Source of the DNA: Erwinia rhapontici
GTDB taxonomy: Bacteria > Pseudomonadota > Gammaproteobacteria > Enterobacterales > Enterobacteriaceae
DNA length: 64,000 nt
Assembly (NCBI RefSeq): GCF_012271765.1
Contig: NZ_VRKO01000010.1
Span: forward strand, 442,884 to 506,883
Direction of reading: 5' to 3'
Shown here: piece after piece, positions 1 through 8,564 of the stretch
How positions within the stretch are numbered: position 1 is the stretch's first letter
Layout: each line of letters starts with the position of its first letter
Notes under the pieces: generated by a model
The model's input: only the letters and a program-made list of their open reading frames with translations
Database searches by the model: none
Told to the model about the DNA's origin: nothing
Program-made: the position numbers and the translations under genes

Positions 1-215
1 GACGCGAATCCCATCAGCAGAATGTGACTTTGTTCAGTCAGTGCAAAGGAGCCAAGGCGTTCTGGCAGCGACCAGCGCATAACCGCGTCATTGTCTTCTC
101 CTAAGGCGAGCAGCTCACTGCCTTCGATGTCAGTCCAGTAGAGCCTGCGGGTTCTTTCACACCACAGCGGGCACTCTCCCAGTGTATTCCTGACCTCAGC
201 TGCAATTGAAAACAT
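1..215 (-). CDS. SMP-30/gluconolactonase/LRE-family lactonase, 5' part
   Basis: The first 71 codons of a minus-strand gene that runs off the left edge. The start ATG (213-215) follows a GGAGG site. The translation shows the family's N-terminal signature: LGECPLW near residue 12, LYWTDIEG near 25 and PERLGSFAL near 52. SMP-30/gluconolactonase proteins are calcium-dependent beta-propeller lactonases of sugar or aromatic-lactone breakdown. It lies downstream of the amidohydrolase and DMT permease genes on the same strand and is probably the third gene of that operon. The substrate cannot be told because the catalytic half is missing. Confidence 0.8.
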   Translation of the reverse strand, partial: MFSIAAEVRNTLGECPLWCERTRRLYWTDIEGSELLALGEDNDAVMRWSLPERLGSFALTEQSHILLMGFA

Positions 216-272
216 GATAATCCTCCGGATATAAAAGGTCGTAATGCACGATGGCAAAAGTGGATAACGCCG

Positions 273-755
273 TTACTGCAGAAAACGAGCAGAGAGCCGA
301 TCGCCAAAAAGCATGACGGCAAGTCCGATCAGCATGACAACCATTCCCCCCAGCCGAAGTAACGAAACCGGCCGTCGCACGGCACCCAGCAAGCCAAAAT
401 GGTCAATCATCTGAGACGAGAGTAGCTGTCCGACAATCGCCAGCCCGAGCAGGGCTGAAAACCCGATTTTAGGCGCGAGCACCACATAGCTGAACAGTGC
501 ACATGCGCCTATCATTCCGCCCGCCAGACTCCAGGCGGGTTGGGATGGTATTGCCGCCAGCGATGTCATCAATCCACCCCGCAACAGCGCGTAAATCGCC
601 AGGCTGAACGCACCCGCCGTAAAGGAAAACAGGGCAGCGGTGACCGGGTCGCCGCCCAGTCCGCGTGCCAGCTGGCTGTTCAGTGTCGTCTGCAGGGTGA
701 TCCCAAGACCTGCGGCAAAAGCGATTACGTAATAGATCATGCCCATGCTTTTCAT
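273..755 (-). CDS. DMT-superfamily inner-membrane transporter (YdcZ/DUF606 type)
   Basis: About 160 residues, almost all hydrophobic, forming roughly five membrane segments. The family hallmark GLGITLQTTLNSQLARG sits near residues 16-32. DUF606/YdcZ proteins are short, half-size members of the drug/metabolite transporter superfamily that usually act as dimers. The gene begins 5 bases past the amidohydrolase stop, so the two are probably translated together. A second ATG at 746 has a better-spaced AGGA site and could be the true start. It probably carries the substrate or product of the neighbouring amidohydrolase, which is an inference from position. Confidence 0.8.
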   Translation of the reverse strand: MKSMGMIYYVIAFAAGLGITLQTTLNSQLARGLGGDPVTAALFSFTAGAFSLAIYALLRGGLMTSLAAIPSQPAWSLAGGMIGACALFSYVVLAPKIGFSALLGLAIVGQLLSSQMIDHFGLLGAVRRPVSLLRLGGMVVMLIGLAVMLFGDRLSARFLQ

Positions 756-760
756 CCTGG

Positions 761-2158
761 TCAGTCCGCCTGCATCAGCGGCAGGAAGGTGTCAGCAAAA
801 ATGTCAGGCTGGTAGCCAGAGGCTGCAAAAAGGTGCTCACGCGACTCATCAATCGCCGCACGTAGTCGCGCGCTGTCTACGCCCAGCACTTTACCGTTCT
901 GTTTAACGATGCGTCCGCCGATCATGACGGTGTCGATGTTGCTGCGCTCGGCGGCATGAACCACCGTGCCAAAGGCATTTCCCGATGGGTAAAGATTGAG
1001 ATCACTGGCATTAATCAGCACCAGGTCTGCCTGTTTGCCCGGCGTCAGGCTGCCGACTTTATCCTGCAGCCCTGCACAGGCAGCGCCATCAAGGGTCGCT
1101 GCTTTAAGGAGCTGCGCCGCCGGAAGCGTTTTCAGCGCATGTTCAGAGTCGCAGCACTGCTGCTGATGCATACCCATCACGCGCTGCAGGTAAAAGGCCA
1201 CGCGCATCTCCATAAACATGTCAGTGCTGTATGACGTTTCATTATCAACGCTCAGGCCAGGGTTGATGCCATGACGCTGCGCGGCCTCTATGGCGAACAT
1301 TCCGCTTTCGATGCCATAGTGCGAATCTGAGCGCGGGCAGACGTTCACCCGGACACCGGCTTCCCGCAGAATTTCCCATCCCCGATCAGGCAGCGCCGTA
1401 CAGTGATTGAAAATATTGTCCGGACCCAGCAGCCCCTGCTGATGCAGCGACTCAAGTTCGGCCCCCATCTCAGCGCCAAAGAACTCAGTGACAATCGACA
1501 GTCCCAGCCTGCGGGCCTCGGCCCACAACTCTGGCTCCAGCTGGGCCATGACCGCGAGAGAGACCAGGCTTTCAGGATTGTCGGTGAAATACTTATCCTG
1601 CAGACGCTGCCAGTTTCCCGGCCAGTGCGCCTTATCCCATTCGCCGGCTACCGGTGCGCCGGAAGCATGAATAGCGCGAATGCCGGTATCAAGCAGGGCC
1701 TCGACGGCGGCATCGGAATGCGCTGCGGTTCGGCTGTTGTGCGAGTTATCGATCATCGTAGTGATACCTGCGTCAATAGCGCCCAACGCCGTCAGCAGGT
1801 TACCGACATAGATATCGGCAGGCCGGTAATATTTAGCGAACGAGAAGTGCGTGGCGTTGCTGTAGTCGTCCAGGCAGGTGGCATTAGGGTTAATGCGGCG
1901 TAGCTGTCCTTCCCATGCATGGCGATGAGAATCGACCATTCCCGGCATGGCGATCATGTTGCTGGCATCAATCACATGAGCACCTGACGCGTCCAGGTTA
2001 TGGCCCACGGCAGTAATAGTCGACCCAGTGATGAGGATATCGCCGCGCTCTATATTACCCATACGCTCGTCCATGCTCAGTATCGTTGCGCCACGAATCA
2101 ACGTAGCCCGTGAAGTGACATTCTGATTGTTAACAATATTTCGGATGTAGTCGGTCAT
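761..2158 (-). CDS. Amidohydrolase-superfamily deaminase/hydrolase (TrzA/AtzA-like)
   Basis: A cytoplasmic metal-dependent hydrolase of about 465 residues. The first metal site is visible as MPGMVDSHRHAWEG, followed by the conserved HCTALPD segment and the SVDN aspartate region. The C-terminal part carries GKQADLVLI and the strand-rich closing domain typical of the cytosine deaminase/TrzA group, which removes amino or chloro groups from N-heterocycles. I chose the ATG at 2158 (AGGCAGG site upstream) over the 2245 start, which would add 29 unconserved residues. It heads an operon with a DMT permease and an SMP-30 lactonase. A divergent LysR gene starts 128 bp away and is the likely regulator. 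Confidence 0.82.
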   Translation of the reverse strand: MTDYIRNIVNNQNVTSRATLIRGATILSMDERMGNIERGDILITGSTITAVGHNLDASGAHVIDASNMIAMPGMVDSHRHAWEGQLRRINPNATCLDDYSNATHFSFAKYYRPADIYVGNLLTALGAIDAGITTMIDNSHNSRTAAHSDAAVEALLDTGIRAIHASGAPVAGEWDKAHWPGNWQRLQDKYFTDNPESLVSLAVMAQLEPELWAEARRLGLSIVTEFFGAEMGAELESLHQQGLLGPDNIFNHCTALPDRGWEILREAGVRVNVCPRSDSHYGIESGMFAIEAAQRHGINPGLSVDNETSYSTDMFMEMRVAFYLQRVMGMHQQQCCDSEHALKTLPAAQLLKAATLDGAACAGLQDKVGSLTPGKQADLVLINASDLNLYPSGNAFGTVVHAAERSNIDTVMIGGRIVKQNGKVLGVDSARLRAAIDESREHLFAASGYQPDIFADTFLPLMQAD

Positions 2159-2246
2159 TAAACCTGCCTCTTTCCTGATTAATGAGGAAACGATACTCCA
2201 CGCCATTATCCTGAAAAAGATGCTTAAACCGTTTTCATAATTCATA

Positions 2247-2256
2247 ATTCGCGAAT
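2247..2256. promoter_or_regulatory. Candidate LysR operator between amidohydrolase operon and lysR
   Basis: A perfect 10-bp palindrome, ATTCGCGAAT, in the 127-bp divergent intergenic region. It has the ATTC-N2-GAAT shape often seen at LysR-type sites and lies just upstream of the lysR start. The assignment is inferred from position and symmetry only. Confidence 0.35.
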
Positions 2257-2285
2257 AATCAGACTCACTTTTACCCAGGAGCAGG

Positions 2286-3206
2286 ATGATGGATCGGATT
2301 CAGGCTATGCAGGTTTTTATAAGGGTTGCTGAAGCTGGAAGCTTTGTGCGCGCGGCAGAGACGCTGTCACTGCCAGCTTCCACCGTCACCAGCACGATTA
2401 AAAATCTGGAGAAATACCTGCAGGTGCGTCTGCTTAACCGGACGACGAGGCGGGTCAGACTCACTCCTGAAGGCCTGCAGTATCTTGCGCAGTGCCGGGA
2501 AATCCTTTCACTGATTGAACACACGGAATCCAGCCTGACCGATTCCGTCAGGCGGCCCCAGGGGCGACTGCGGATAGATATGCCCGGTGGGATCGCCCAT
2601 TTTATCGTCATGCCGAATCTGAAAGATTTTTACCGGCTCTATCCGGATATTTATCTGATGATTGGCGTCAGCGACCGGCAGGTTGATCTTGTTCAGGAAG
2701 GTGTGGATTGCGTCATCAGAACCGGGGAATTAACCGACTCCACGCTGGTTGCTCGTCCCCTTGGCCGGTTTCGCTGGGTGACCTGTGCCTCGCCGGACTA
2801 TCTCAGGGAGTACGGTATCCCTGAGACGCCGGAAGCGTTGTCGCAGCATCGGGCAATCCATTACTTTTCCGGTTCGGGAAGACGGACCAATGAACTGCGT
2901 TTTACGCGTGGCACTGAGATGCTTTCCGTTCCGGTAGAAGGAGATGCAGCCGTTAACGAAACGGGACTCTATATCAGACTGTGTCTTGAGGGTTTTGGGC
3001 TGGCGCAGCTTGCTGAGAATGTGATTTCGGAGAATCTGCAGCAAGGCAAGCTGGTCGAGGTTCTGGCAGACTGGCAGCCACCTTCAGTTCCGGTGACGAT
3101 GCTCTATCCGCATCAGCGTTTTCTCTCTCCCGCAGTGCGTGCTTTTGCTGACTGGGTCGCCGGGCTTTTCAACGATGGCACAGGTCAAAAACGGTCTTCT
3201 CTGTAA
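2286..3206 (+). CDS. LysR-family transcriptional regulator
   Basis: 306 residues, the usual LysR length. The N-terminal winged helix-turn-helix is plain (FIRVAEAGSFVRAAETLSLP at 11-30, then LLNRTTRRVRLTPEG), followed by a type-2 periplasmic-binding-like effector domain. The start is an ATG pair after CAGGAGCAGG. It is transcribed away from the amidohydrolase-DMT-lactonase operon, and LysR proteins commonly control the divergent neighbour in response to its substrate. The gene belongs to the branch often annotated near oxidoreductases (HTH with LNRTTRRV), so no effector can be named. Confidence 0.9.
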   Translation: MMDRIQAMQVFIRVAEAGSFVRAAETLSLPASTVTSTIKNLEKYLQVRLLNRTTRRVRLTPEGLQYLAQCREILSLIEHTESSLTDSVRRPQGRLRIDMPGGIAHFIVMPNLKDFYRLYPDIYLMIGVSDRQVDLVQEGVDCVIRTGELTDSTLVARPLGRFRWVTCASPDYLREYGIPETPEALSQHRAIHYFSGSGRRTNELRFTRGTEMLSVPVEGDAAVNETGLYIRLCLEGFGLAQLAENVISENLQQGKLVEVLADWQPPSVPVTMLYPHQRFLSPAVRAFADWVAGLFNDGTGQKRSSL

Positions 3207-3263
3207 AAGGTCAGCTTAAGTAGCAGGGATATTTATCGGAACGATAATGGAGAGTATCCGCAG

Positions 3264-3286
3264 CAGGAGAACAGAGCGCTCTCCTG
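3264..3286. terminator. Hairpin between convergent lysR and nimT-like genes
   Basis: CAGGAGA and TCTCCTG form a 7-bp stem around a GC-rich loop that itself contains the palindrome AGAGCGCTCT. It lies exactly between two convergent genes. No U-tract follows on either strand, so it is a weak or factor-assisted terminator at best. Confidence 0.35.
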
Positions 3287-3300
3287 TTGTATCGGCAAAT

Positions 3301-4491
3301 TCAGCCCGGCTGCTGTACCGGTTCCAGGTGTGCATTTCGTCCGGCAGCCATTCCTGTGCAGGCACCAGCGACCGCGATTGCTGCGGTCATCAGTAATGGC
3401 AATGTCCAGCCTCCGGACAACTCCTGTACTTTGCCCAGCAGCAGCGGACCCATCGCCGCCATCAGATAACCGACGCTCTGCGCCATGCCTGACAGCGCTG
3501 CGGCGTCACCGGCATTTTTGGTACGTAGCCCGATGAAGGTCAGGCCCAGCATCATACTGGCACCCGAGCCGAAGCCAAGAAGAGCAGCCCACAGCATCGC
3601 CAGATTCGGCAGGTAGAGGATGCCGATAAAGGACGCAGCGGTTAACAGGCTGACGCCGGCAGCGGCTGCTTTCTGATCGTTGAGGCGACGTAGCGTGGCC
3701 GCCAGAATCAGGCCGGGAATGGCGGTGGTCAGCTGAAGAATGCCGTGTACTTCACCGGCCTGGGCTGAGGAGAGTCCACTGTCCGTTAGAATGGCTGGCA
3801 GCCAGCCGACAGCAACATAAAACGGCATCGCATTCAGGCCCATAAATAAGGTGACCTGCCATGCCAGAGGCGAGCGCCAGACCGCGACGGGCGCCGCTTT
3901 TTTCTCACCCGATGCTGGCAGCTGATGCTTTTTCTTTAACTGGGGCAGCCATAAAAGCAGCGCAAGTAGAGGCGAAATTACCAGCATCGCCAGTGCGATG
4001 TTCCAGCCCCAGCTCAGCGCAAGAGGAATGACAATGACAGAGCCAACTGCGCCAGCGGCGCCCATCGTGATGGAATACGCCCCCGTCACGGAGGCCATAT
4101 TGCCGGAAAAATCACGTTTGATAAGGCCAGGCAGCAGGACATTGCCCAAGGCAATCCCGATACCGATGAAAATTGTTCCGCCATAAAGCGCCCAGATACT
4201 GCCTGTGGAGCGAAGCAGGATGCCTGCAGAAATCACTGCCAGGGCACCAAAAAGGGTGCGTTCCATACCGAACTTCCGGGAGATAGATGCGCTCAGAGGA
4301 GAAAAGGCGGCAAAGGCCAGTAAGGGCAGCGAGTTAAGCAACCCAACGGCAGTCATACTCAGCCCAAAATCATGGCGAATGTGTTCTAAAACGGGAGCGA
4401 TAGCGGTAAAGGGAACGCGCAGGTTAATGGCAATAAAAAGGATACCGGTTACAAGTATGATTGAAGGCCACTTGTTCGAAGTGTGGGGCAT
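3301..4491 (-). CDS. nimT: MFS exporter of the CynX/NimT family
   Basis: About 396 residues with twelve predicted membrane helices. From memory it matches E. coli NimT (YeaN) closely in the stretches NVLLPGLIKRDF, SPLAWQVTLF, GWLPAIL and LTFIGLR. NimT exports 2-nitroimidazole, and the family also holds the cyanate transporter CynX. I take ATG 4491 as the start; a start at 4536 would add 15 residues but has no ribosome site. The divergent AraC-type gene at 4579 completes the same nimR-nimT arrangement as in E. coli. The true substrate in this organism is unknown. Confidence 0.8.
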   Translation of the reverse strand: MPHTSNKWPSIILVTGILFIAINLRVPFTAIAPVLEHIRHDFGLSMTAVGLLNSLPLLAFAAFSPLSASISRKFGMERTLFGALAVISAGILLRSTGSIWALYGGTIFIGIGIALGNVLLPGLIKRDFSGNMASVTGAYSITMGAAGAVGSVIVIPLALSWGWNIALAMLVISPLLALLLWLPQLKKKHQLPASGEKKAAPVAVWRSPLAWQVTLFMGLNAMPFYVAVGWLPAILTDSGLSSAQAGEVHGILQLTTAIPGLILAATLRRLNDQKAAAAGVSLLTAASFIGILYLPNLAMLWAALLGFGSGASMMLGLTFIGLRTKNAGDAAALSGMAQSVGYLMAAMGPLLLGKVQELSGGWTLPLLMTAAIAVAGACTGMAAGRNAHLEPVQQPG

Positions 4492-4578
4492 AAATTTGAC
4501 GTTCTCTGGAAAAAAGAAAGACTTTAAAGTACGCATGAGTTACAGAATATAGATAACCTGACAACATATAGCTAAATC

Positions 4579-5376
4579 ATGCCACTTAATAAGAAAAAAC
4601 CGGTGACTTCACCTGAAGATTTTGATGCTGATACTTTCAGTCAGGCTGCTATCGCCCTCCATGTATCATCATCAGGCGAGTATGCCGGGCAGAGTCCGCA
4701 TGCTCACCGTAAGGGACAACTTATTATCTCTTTACGTGGTGCAGTGAGTTGTGAGGTTCAGGATGCGCTGTGGCTTGTTCCACCGGGACATGCTGTCTGG
4801 GTTCCGGGTGAAACCCCACACAACTGCCGGGTCACGAAGAATGCAGATACCTGCTTTCTGTTTATCGAACCCGGCGCGGCAGCGATGCCGGAAATCTGCT
4901 GTACCCTGGCGATTACTTCTCTGGTCCGCGAGCTTGTTCTGTATCTGGCCGGGCAGGAACATGATTATTCTCCTGACAGTAAAACGGCCAGGCTCGCAGC
5001 GGTGCTGCTGGAGCATATTCCGGATGTGCCGGTTGAAGCGCTCCATCTTCCCGTATCCGATCATCCTAAAATCCGGAATATGGCGGAGGCACTTTTTAAT
5101 GAGCCTGATGATCGGCGAACGTTAAAGCAGTGGGCTGCACATCTGGTCACCAGCGAACGATCGCTGGCCAGGCTGATAAAAGAGGCGACAGGAATGAGCT
5201 TTGGGCGCTGGCGTCAGCAACTGCATTTGATGATTGCCCTGAGCCATCTGGCTGAAGGTCAGTCCGTGCAGCGCGTAGCCGGGACTCTGGGGTATGATTC
5301 GGTCAGCGCGTTTATTACGATGTTCAGAAAAGCGCTGGGTAAATCACCGACGCAATATTTTTCGTCTCTAAACTAG
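4579..5376 (+). CDS. nimR: AraC-family regulator with cupin sensor, NimR-like
   Basis: 265 residues: an N-terminal cupin-type ligand domain (HAHRKGQLIISLRG near 34-47, VPPGHAVWVPG near 73-83) and a C-terminal two-HTH AraC domain (LKQWAAHLVTSERSLARLI, then VAGTLGYDSVSAFITMFRK). This layout and the divergent NimT-like exporter match E. coli NimR/YeaM, a repressor of nimT. The 87-bp gap between the two genes must hold both promoters and the operator. Symbol confidence is moderate because the match is from recalled family features. Confidence 0.78.
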   Translation: MPLNKKKPVTSPEDFDADTFSQAAIALHVSSSGEYAGQSPHAHRKGQLIISLRGAVSCEVQDALWLVPPGHAVWVPGETPHNCRVTKNADTCFLFIEPGAAAMPEICCTLAITSLVRELVLYLAGQEHDYSPDSKTARLAAVLLEHIPDVPVEALHLPVSDHPKIRNMAEALFNEPDDRRTLKQWAAHLVTSERSLARLIKEATGMSFGRWRQQLHLMIALSHLAEGQSVQRVAGTLGYDSVSAFITMFRKALGKSPTQYFSSLN

Positions 5377-5654
5377 TGCAAAACAACACAAACTGGATTT
5401 TTACAAAGAACGCCAAGGTCCGCTCTTCACTCAAAGCTGGCCTTTAGTTCTCCTCTCCATCTGCGGAATGCACCCTGTTCCGACGACATTCCCCATGCCC
5501 CCTTGACCCTTAACGCCATTTCTCCCATCTTCTCGTCGTCCCATTGTGGCAATGACGTTGACGGGGCAGGAGATGAGCACTATTTTTGAGCCGGGTTCAC
5601 GCGTATAAACAGCAAGGCTCTTCAAGTACTGAACAATCAAAAGCCAGGCAAATT
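5377..5654. other. Intergenic stretch with no recognisable gene
   Basis: About 280 bases between the NimR-like regulator and the terminator-like hairpin at 5655. A 69-codon minus-strand reading frame (5431-5640) crosses it but resembles no family I know and lacks a good ribosome site. I see no tRNA, repeat or IS end. It may be the remains of a lost gene. Confidence 0.4.
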
Positions 5655-5681
5655 AACCCGGGCCATCGTGCCGGGGTTTTT
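5655..5681 (+). terminator. Rho-independent terminator upstream of the MFS gene
   Basis: CCCGG and CCGGG (with flanking AA/TT pairing) enclose a nine-base loop, followed directly by TTTTT. It sits 27 bases before the MFS start, so it ends transcripts arriving from the left or attenuates entry into the MFS-peroxidase pair. Confidence 0.6.
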
Positions 5682-5707
5682 CGTGATGACGATTCTTTCT
5701 GGGGCGA

Positions 5708-6934
5708 ATGTTGATGAGATTACGTTCACTGCAAGTTCTCTGTTTGCTCAACTTTTTTATCGCGGATGTCCGCGATGGGCTGGGGCCGTTTTTAGGTATA
5801 TTTCTGGTGTCCCATCACTGGCGGGCAGAAGAAATTGGTCTGGTGATGACGGTGGGGGGCCTGGCCGGATTGTTAGCCACGTTCCCCTCAGGGATGATCG
5901 TCGATGCCACGCGTTACAAACGTCTGTTAATTATCACTTCATCCCTGCTCATTACCTTGAGCGCGCTTGCCCTCTGGTATTTTCCGACTTCCGTCGTGGT
6001 GATTTTATCGCAAATCATTACCGGTATCGCGGCCGCTATCGTCGCGCCAGCCATTGCCGGCATCACCTTAGGCATCGCCGGTCAGAAAGGTTTTTTGTCG
6101 CAGATGGGCCGAAATGAAGCCTTCAACCATAGCGGTAATATGGCGGTGGCGGTGCTGGCAGCGATAACCTGCTGGGTCTGGGGCACGGGTTCCGTGTTTT
6201 TACTGATGACCACGATGGCGGTATGCGCCGTGATGTGTACATTAGCGATTAATAAAAACGATATTGACCATGATGTCGCGAGAGGGGTGGAAAAACACGA
6301 AGGTCCGACGGTTTCGGTCTCTGTTCTGGCGTTACTAAAGCGACCTGAACTGGCGGTAACGGGGGTGACACTGCTCCTCTTCCACCTGGCCAATGCGGCA
6401 CAACTGCCGATGTTAAGCATGCAGGTCGCCTCCTCTCCCTCGGGTTCCCTGTTTACGCCTGGCACCTATGCCGCCCTGACGGTCGCGATTTCTCAGGCGG
6501 TGATGATTCCCGTTGCATTGCTCACGGCAAGATATGCCGCACAGTATGGCTACGCGAGGCTTATCGTCATTGCGTTGATCGTATTACCTGTTCGTGCCGC
6601 GATTGCGTCTTTCTGGGGCAATGAATTTGTTATATTTCCAGTCCAGGCGTTAGACGGTGTCGGTGCGGGAATTTTGGGCGTGGCCGTACCCGGACTTATC
6701 GCCTCATTGTTTAATGGCTCAGGACATATCAACGCAGCGCTTGGGCTGGTTATGTTGCTCCAGGGGCTGGGTGCCTCATTCAGTCCGGCGTTGGCTGGCG
6801 TCATCGTAAGCCATACGTCATGGAGCTTCGCCTATATGATTTTGGCAGGCATTGCGCTCTGTGCTCTTTTCATCTGGCTGATGTTTAGCCGGTACGTTTT
6901 TAATTCACGTCAGCCTGAACAAGAGACGATCTGA
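5708..6934 (+). CDS. MFS transporter
   Basis: 408 residues with twelve hydrophobic segments and the N-terminal feature LNFFIADVRDGLGPFLGIFL near 14-33. That motif marks a group of small MFS proteins annotated as permeases of unknown substrate. The motif-A-like loop is GMIVDATRYKRLL. The start is ATG 5708 after GGGGCG, and a second in-frame ATG lies two codons on. The glutathione peroxidase gene begins 10 bases after its stop, suggesting co-transcription and perhaps a shared role in toxic-compound or peroxide stress. That link is inferred from spacing only. Confidence 0.85.
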   Translation: MLMRLRSLQVLCLLNFFIADVRDGLGPFLGIFLVSHHWRAEEIGLVMTVGGLAGLLATFPSGMIVDATRYKRLLIITSSLLITLSALALWYFPTSVVVILSQIITGIAAAIVAPAIAGITLGIAGQKGFLSQMGRNEAFNHSGNMAVAVLAAITCWVWGTGSVFLLMTTMAVCAVMCTLAINKNDIDHDVARGVEKHEGPTVSVSVLALLKRPELAVTGVTLLLFHLANAAQLPMLSMQVASSPSGSLFTPGTYAALTVAISQAVMIPVALLTARYAAQYGYARLIVIALIVLPVRAAIASFWGNEFVIFPVQALDGVGAGILGVAVPGLIASLFNGSGHINAALGLVMLLQGLGASFSPALAGVIVSHTSWSFAYMILAGIALCALFIWLMFSRYVFNSRQPEQETI

Positions 6935-6944
6935 GGATCCCGAT

Positions 6945-7427
6945 ATGACCGCCTTTCACCAACTTACCGCCACCAGTCTGGGTGGCGAGCTCATCCCGAT
7001 GGCCGACTACGCTGGCAAGCTGGTTGTGGTGGTGAATACCGCCAGCCATTGCGGCTTCACGCCACAATACGCAGGCCTTGAAGCGCTCTACAAGAAGTAT
7101 GCTGCACAGGGGCTGGTGGTGCTGGGTTTCCCCTGCAACCAGTTCGGTAAGCAGGAACCCGGCGGTGCTGACGACATCGCGCAGACCTGTCACATCAACT
7201 ACGGCGTGAGCTTCCCGATGTTCGGGAAAGTGGAGGTCAACGGAAACGCTACACACCCGCTGTTTCGTTACCTGAAAGACGCCTTGCCCGGCGTGCTGGG
7301 TGGGCGGATCAAATGGAACTTCACTAAGTTCCTGATCGGACGCGACGGCGAACCGCTGAAGCGTTTTGCCCCGTTCACCTCCCCCGAGAAAATGGAAGCT
7401 GCTATCCTGGCTGCACTTGAAAACTAA
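6945..7427 (+). CDS. Glutathione peroxidase (cysteine type)
   Basis: 160 residues, the normal length for bacterial GPx. The catalytic triad is visible: Cys36 in NTASHCGFTP, Gln70 in FPCNQFGKQEP and Trp124-Asn125 in IKWNFTKFLI. It reduces hydrogen or organic peroxides, in bacteria often with thioredoxin rather than glutathione. It differs in length and sequence from the longer BtuE type of E. coli. It follows the MFS gene closely and is followed by a hairpin at 7446. Confidence 0.92.
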   Translation: MTAFHQLTATSLGGELIPMADYAGKLVVVVNTASHCGFTPQYAGLEALYKKYAAQGLVVLGFPCNQFGKQEPGGADDIAQTCHINYGVSFPMFGKVEVNGNATHPLFRYLKDALPGVLGGRIKWNFTKFLIGRDGEPLKRFAPFTSPEKMEAAILAALEN

Positions 7428-7445
7428 GGGCTCCTGTTATCTGCT

Positions 7446-7476
7446 GGTCGTCTAAAACGCCGACGACCCCGATTTT
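7446..7476 (+). terminator. Hairpin after glutathione peroxidase
   Basis: A perfect 7-bp stem, GGTCGTC with GACGACC, loop of nine bases, followed by CCGATTTT. It lies 19 bases past the peroxidase stop. The short interrupted T-run makes it a modest terminator. Confidence 0.5.
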
Positions 7477-7509
7477 CATCGTTCATCCGTTAACGCGACA
7501 GAGCCTGAA

Positions 7510-8343
7510 TCAGCGATACAACCATTCCCCAAAGTAGAGGCGAACAGCCTCCCTGTCATATTTGTCCTCGCCGCGCCATGCTGCGGCCGCCGCTGACCAG
7601 TCGCTCTTGCCGTGAATCGGGCGTTCAAAGGATGCAGGCCTGAGCACGTCCAGGTGGGCAAGGATGTCGATGATTGTTCGTCGTTCGTCCTTCGACGATT
7701 TAACGACGGCAGCCAGTCGCTTTTCTAGCGCACCCGCATGGTCGGTCGGTTGGCTTGATTCGATGGTCGAGAGGATGCTCTGGAGGATCACGATGTCCTC
7801 CTCCGTCGGCTCTGGAATATCGGCGCGTTCCAACTCTTGCAGATCAAACCACGTATAGATCAGCTGGCCGTGACGGACGCCGCCCCACTTAATGCGTTCG
7901 AAATTGAGGACGTTGAGATCCTCATTCTCATAGCGCTCAGCGCCAATCGTGAGGCCGGGTACGACATCCCGGCAAACGCTGCAGGTATGGCTCGTGCTCT
8001 CTATGGAACCGTCCGGCCGAAAACTTTGCCCGCTGATAACCGGCGCGTATTGATGTGGAACCATTTGACGGGCGAGGTTGTATGAGGCGATGCCTGACCG
8101 CCAGTCGAGCCTTTTTGCCGACAGGCTGGCCAGAAAGGCGTGTGCCGCTTTGGTTGGCGACATCCGTTTCGCCATCGCCAGGACTTTCTCCAGACATTCG
8201 TCGTGGGTCACGTTGACCGGATCGAACATCATCCCCTGGGATTTGGCATAAGCGAAGTCGTCGGGGGCGGTCTTTTGTTCAGAGAGCCAGCCGCTGCTGC
8301 TCCAATATGTTTTGAACAGTATGTTCTTTGCTTTCTTGTCCAT
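7510..8343 (-). CDS. Conserved hypothetical protein, 277 aa, with CxxC motif
   Basis: I do not recognise the family. The protein is soluble, with no signal peptide or membrane segment. It has a SHTCSVCRD motif near residues 118-126 that could bind a metal or form a disulphide, and an acidic helical middle. The C-terminus is rich in Trp and Arg (WSAAAAAWRGEDKYDREAVRLY). Translation starts at an ATG after a CGGAAG site. Codon choice (many TCG, CGG and GAC codons) looks unlike the neighbours, so recent acquisition is possible. A strong inverted repeat lies 46 bases upstream of its start. Confidence 0.65.
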   Translation of the reverse strand: MDKKAKNILFKTYWSSSGWLSEQKTAPDDFAYAKSQGMMFDPVNVTHDECLEKVLAMAKRMSPTKAAHAFLASLSAKRLDWRSGIASYNLARQMVPHQYAPVISGQSFRPDGSIESTSHTCSVCRDVVPGLTIGAERYENEDLNVLNFERIKWGGVRHGQLIYTWFDLQELERADIPEPTEEDIVILQSILSTIESSQPTDHAGALEKRLAAVVKSSKDERRTIIDILAHLDVLRPASFERPIHGKSDWSAAAAAWRGEDKYDREAVRLYFGEWLYR

Positions 8344-8388
8344 GATGGCTTCCGAAAAGTCTGTCGTTGGGCCTGTGCCAGTCGCTCA

Positions 8389-8424
8389 CAATGATGTCAC
8401 CCAAAAATTTGAGTGACATCATTG
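8389..8424. repeat. 12-bp perfect inverted repeat (dyad)
   Basis: CAATGATGTCAC and GTGACATCATTG are perfect complements around a 12-base AT-rich loop. It lies between the start of the 277-aa unknown gene and the DUF1203 gene. No T-run follows on either strand, so an operator or element end is as likely as a terminator. Confidence 0.6.
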
Positions 8425-8564
8425 ATGAGTGAAAGCGTAGGGCAGGGACGGTAAGAAGGGGATGTCCGCGCCTCGGTTAAAGCTAAGTGATAATTTCCCT
8501 GACCGATAACAGCGAGTTCCTCCTGCAAATAACCGCTAATGTCATGCTGAAAACCACAGGAGAC

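Noticed and set aside
5431..5640. 69-codon minus-strand frame
   Set aside because: No family resemblance, no good ribosome site and repetitive Gly/Arg-rich composition; treated as non-coding.
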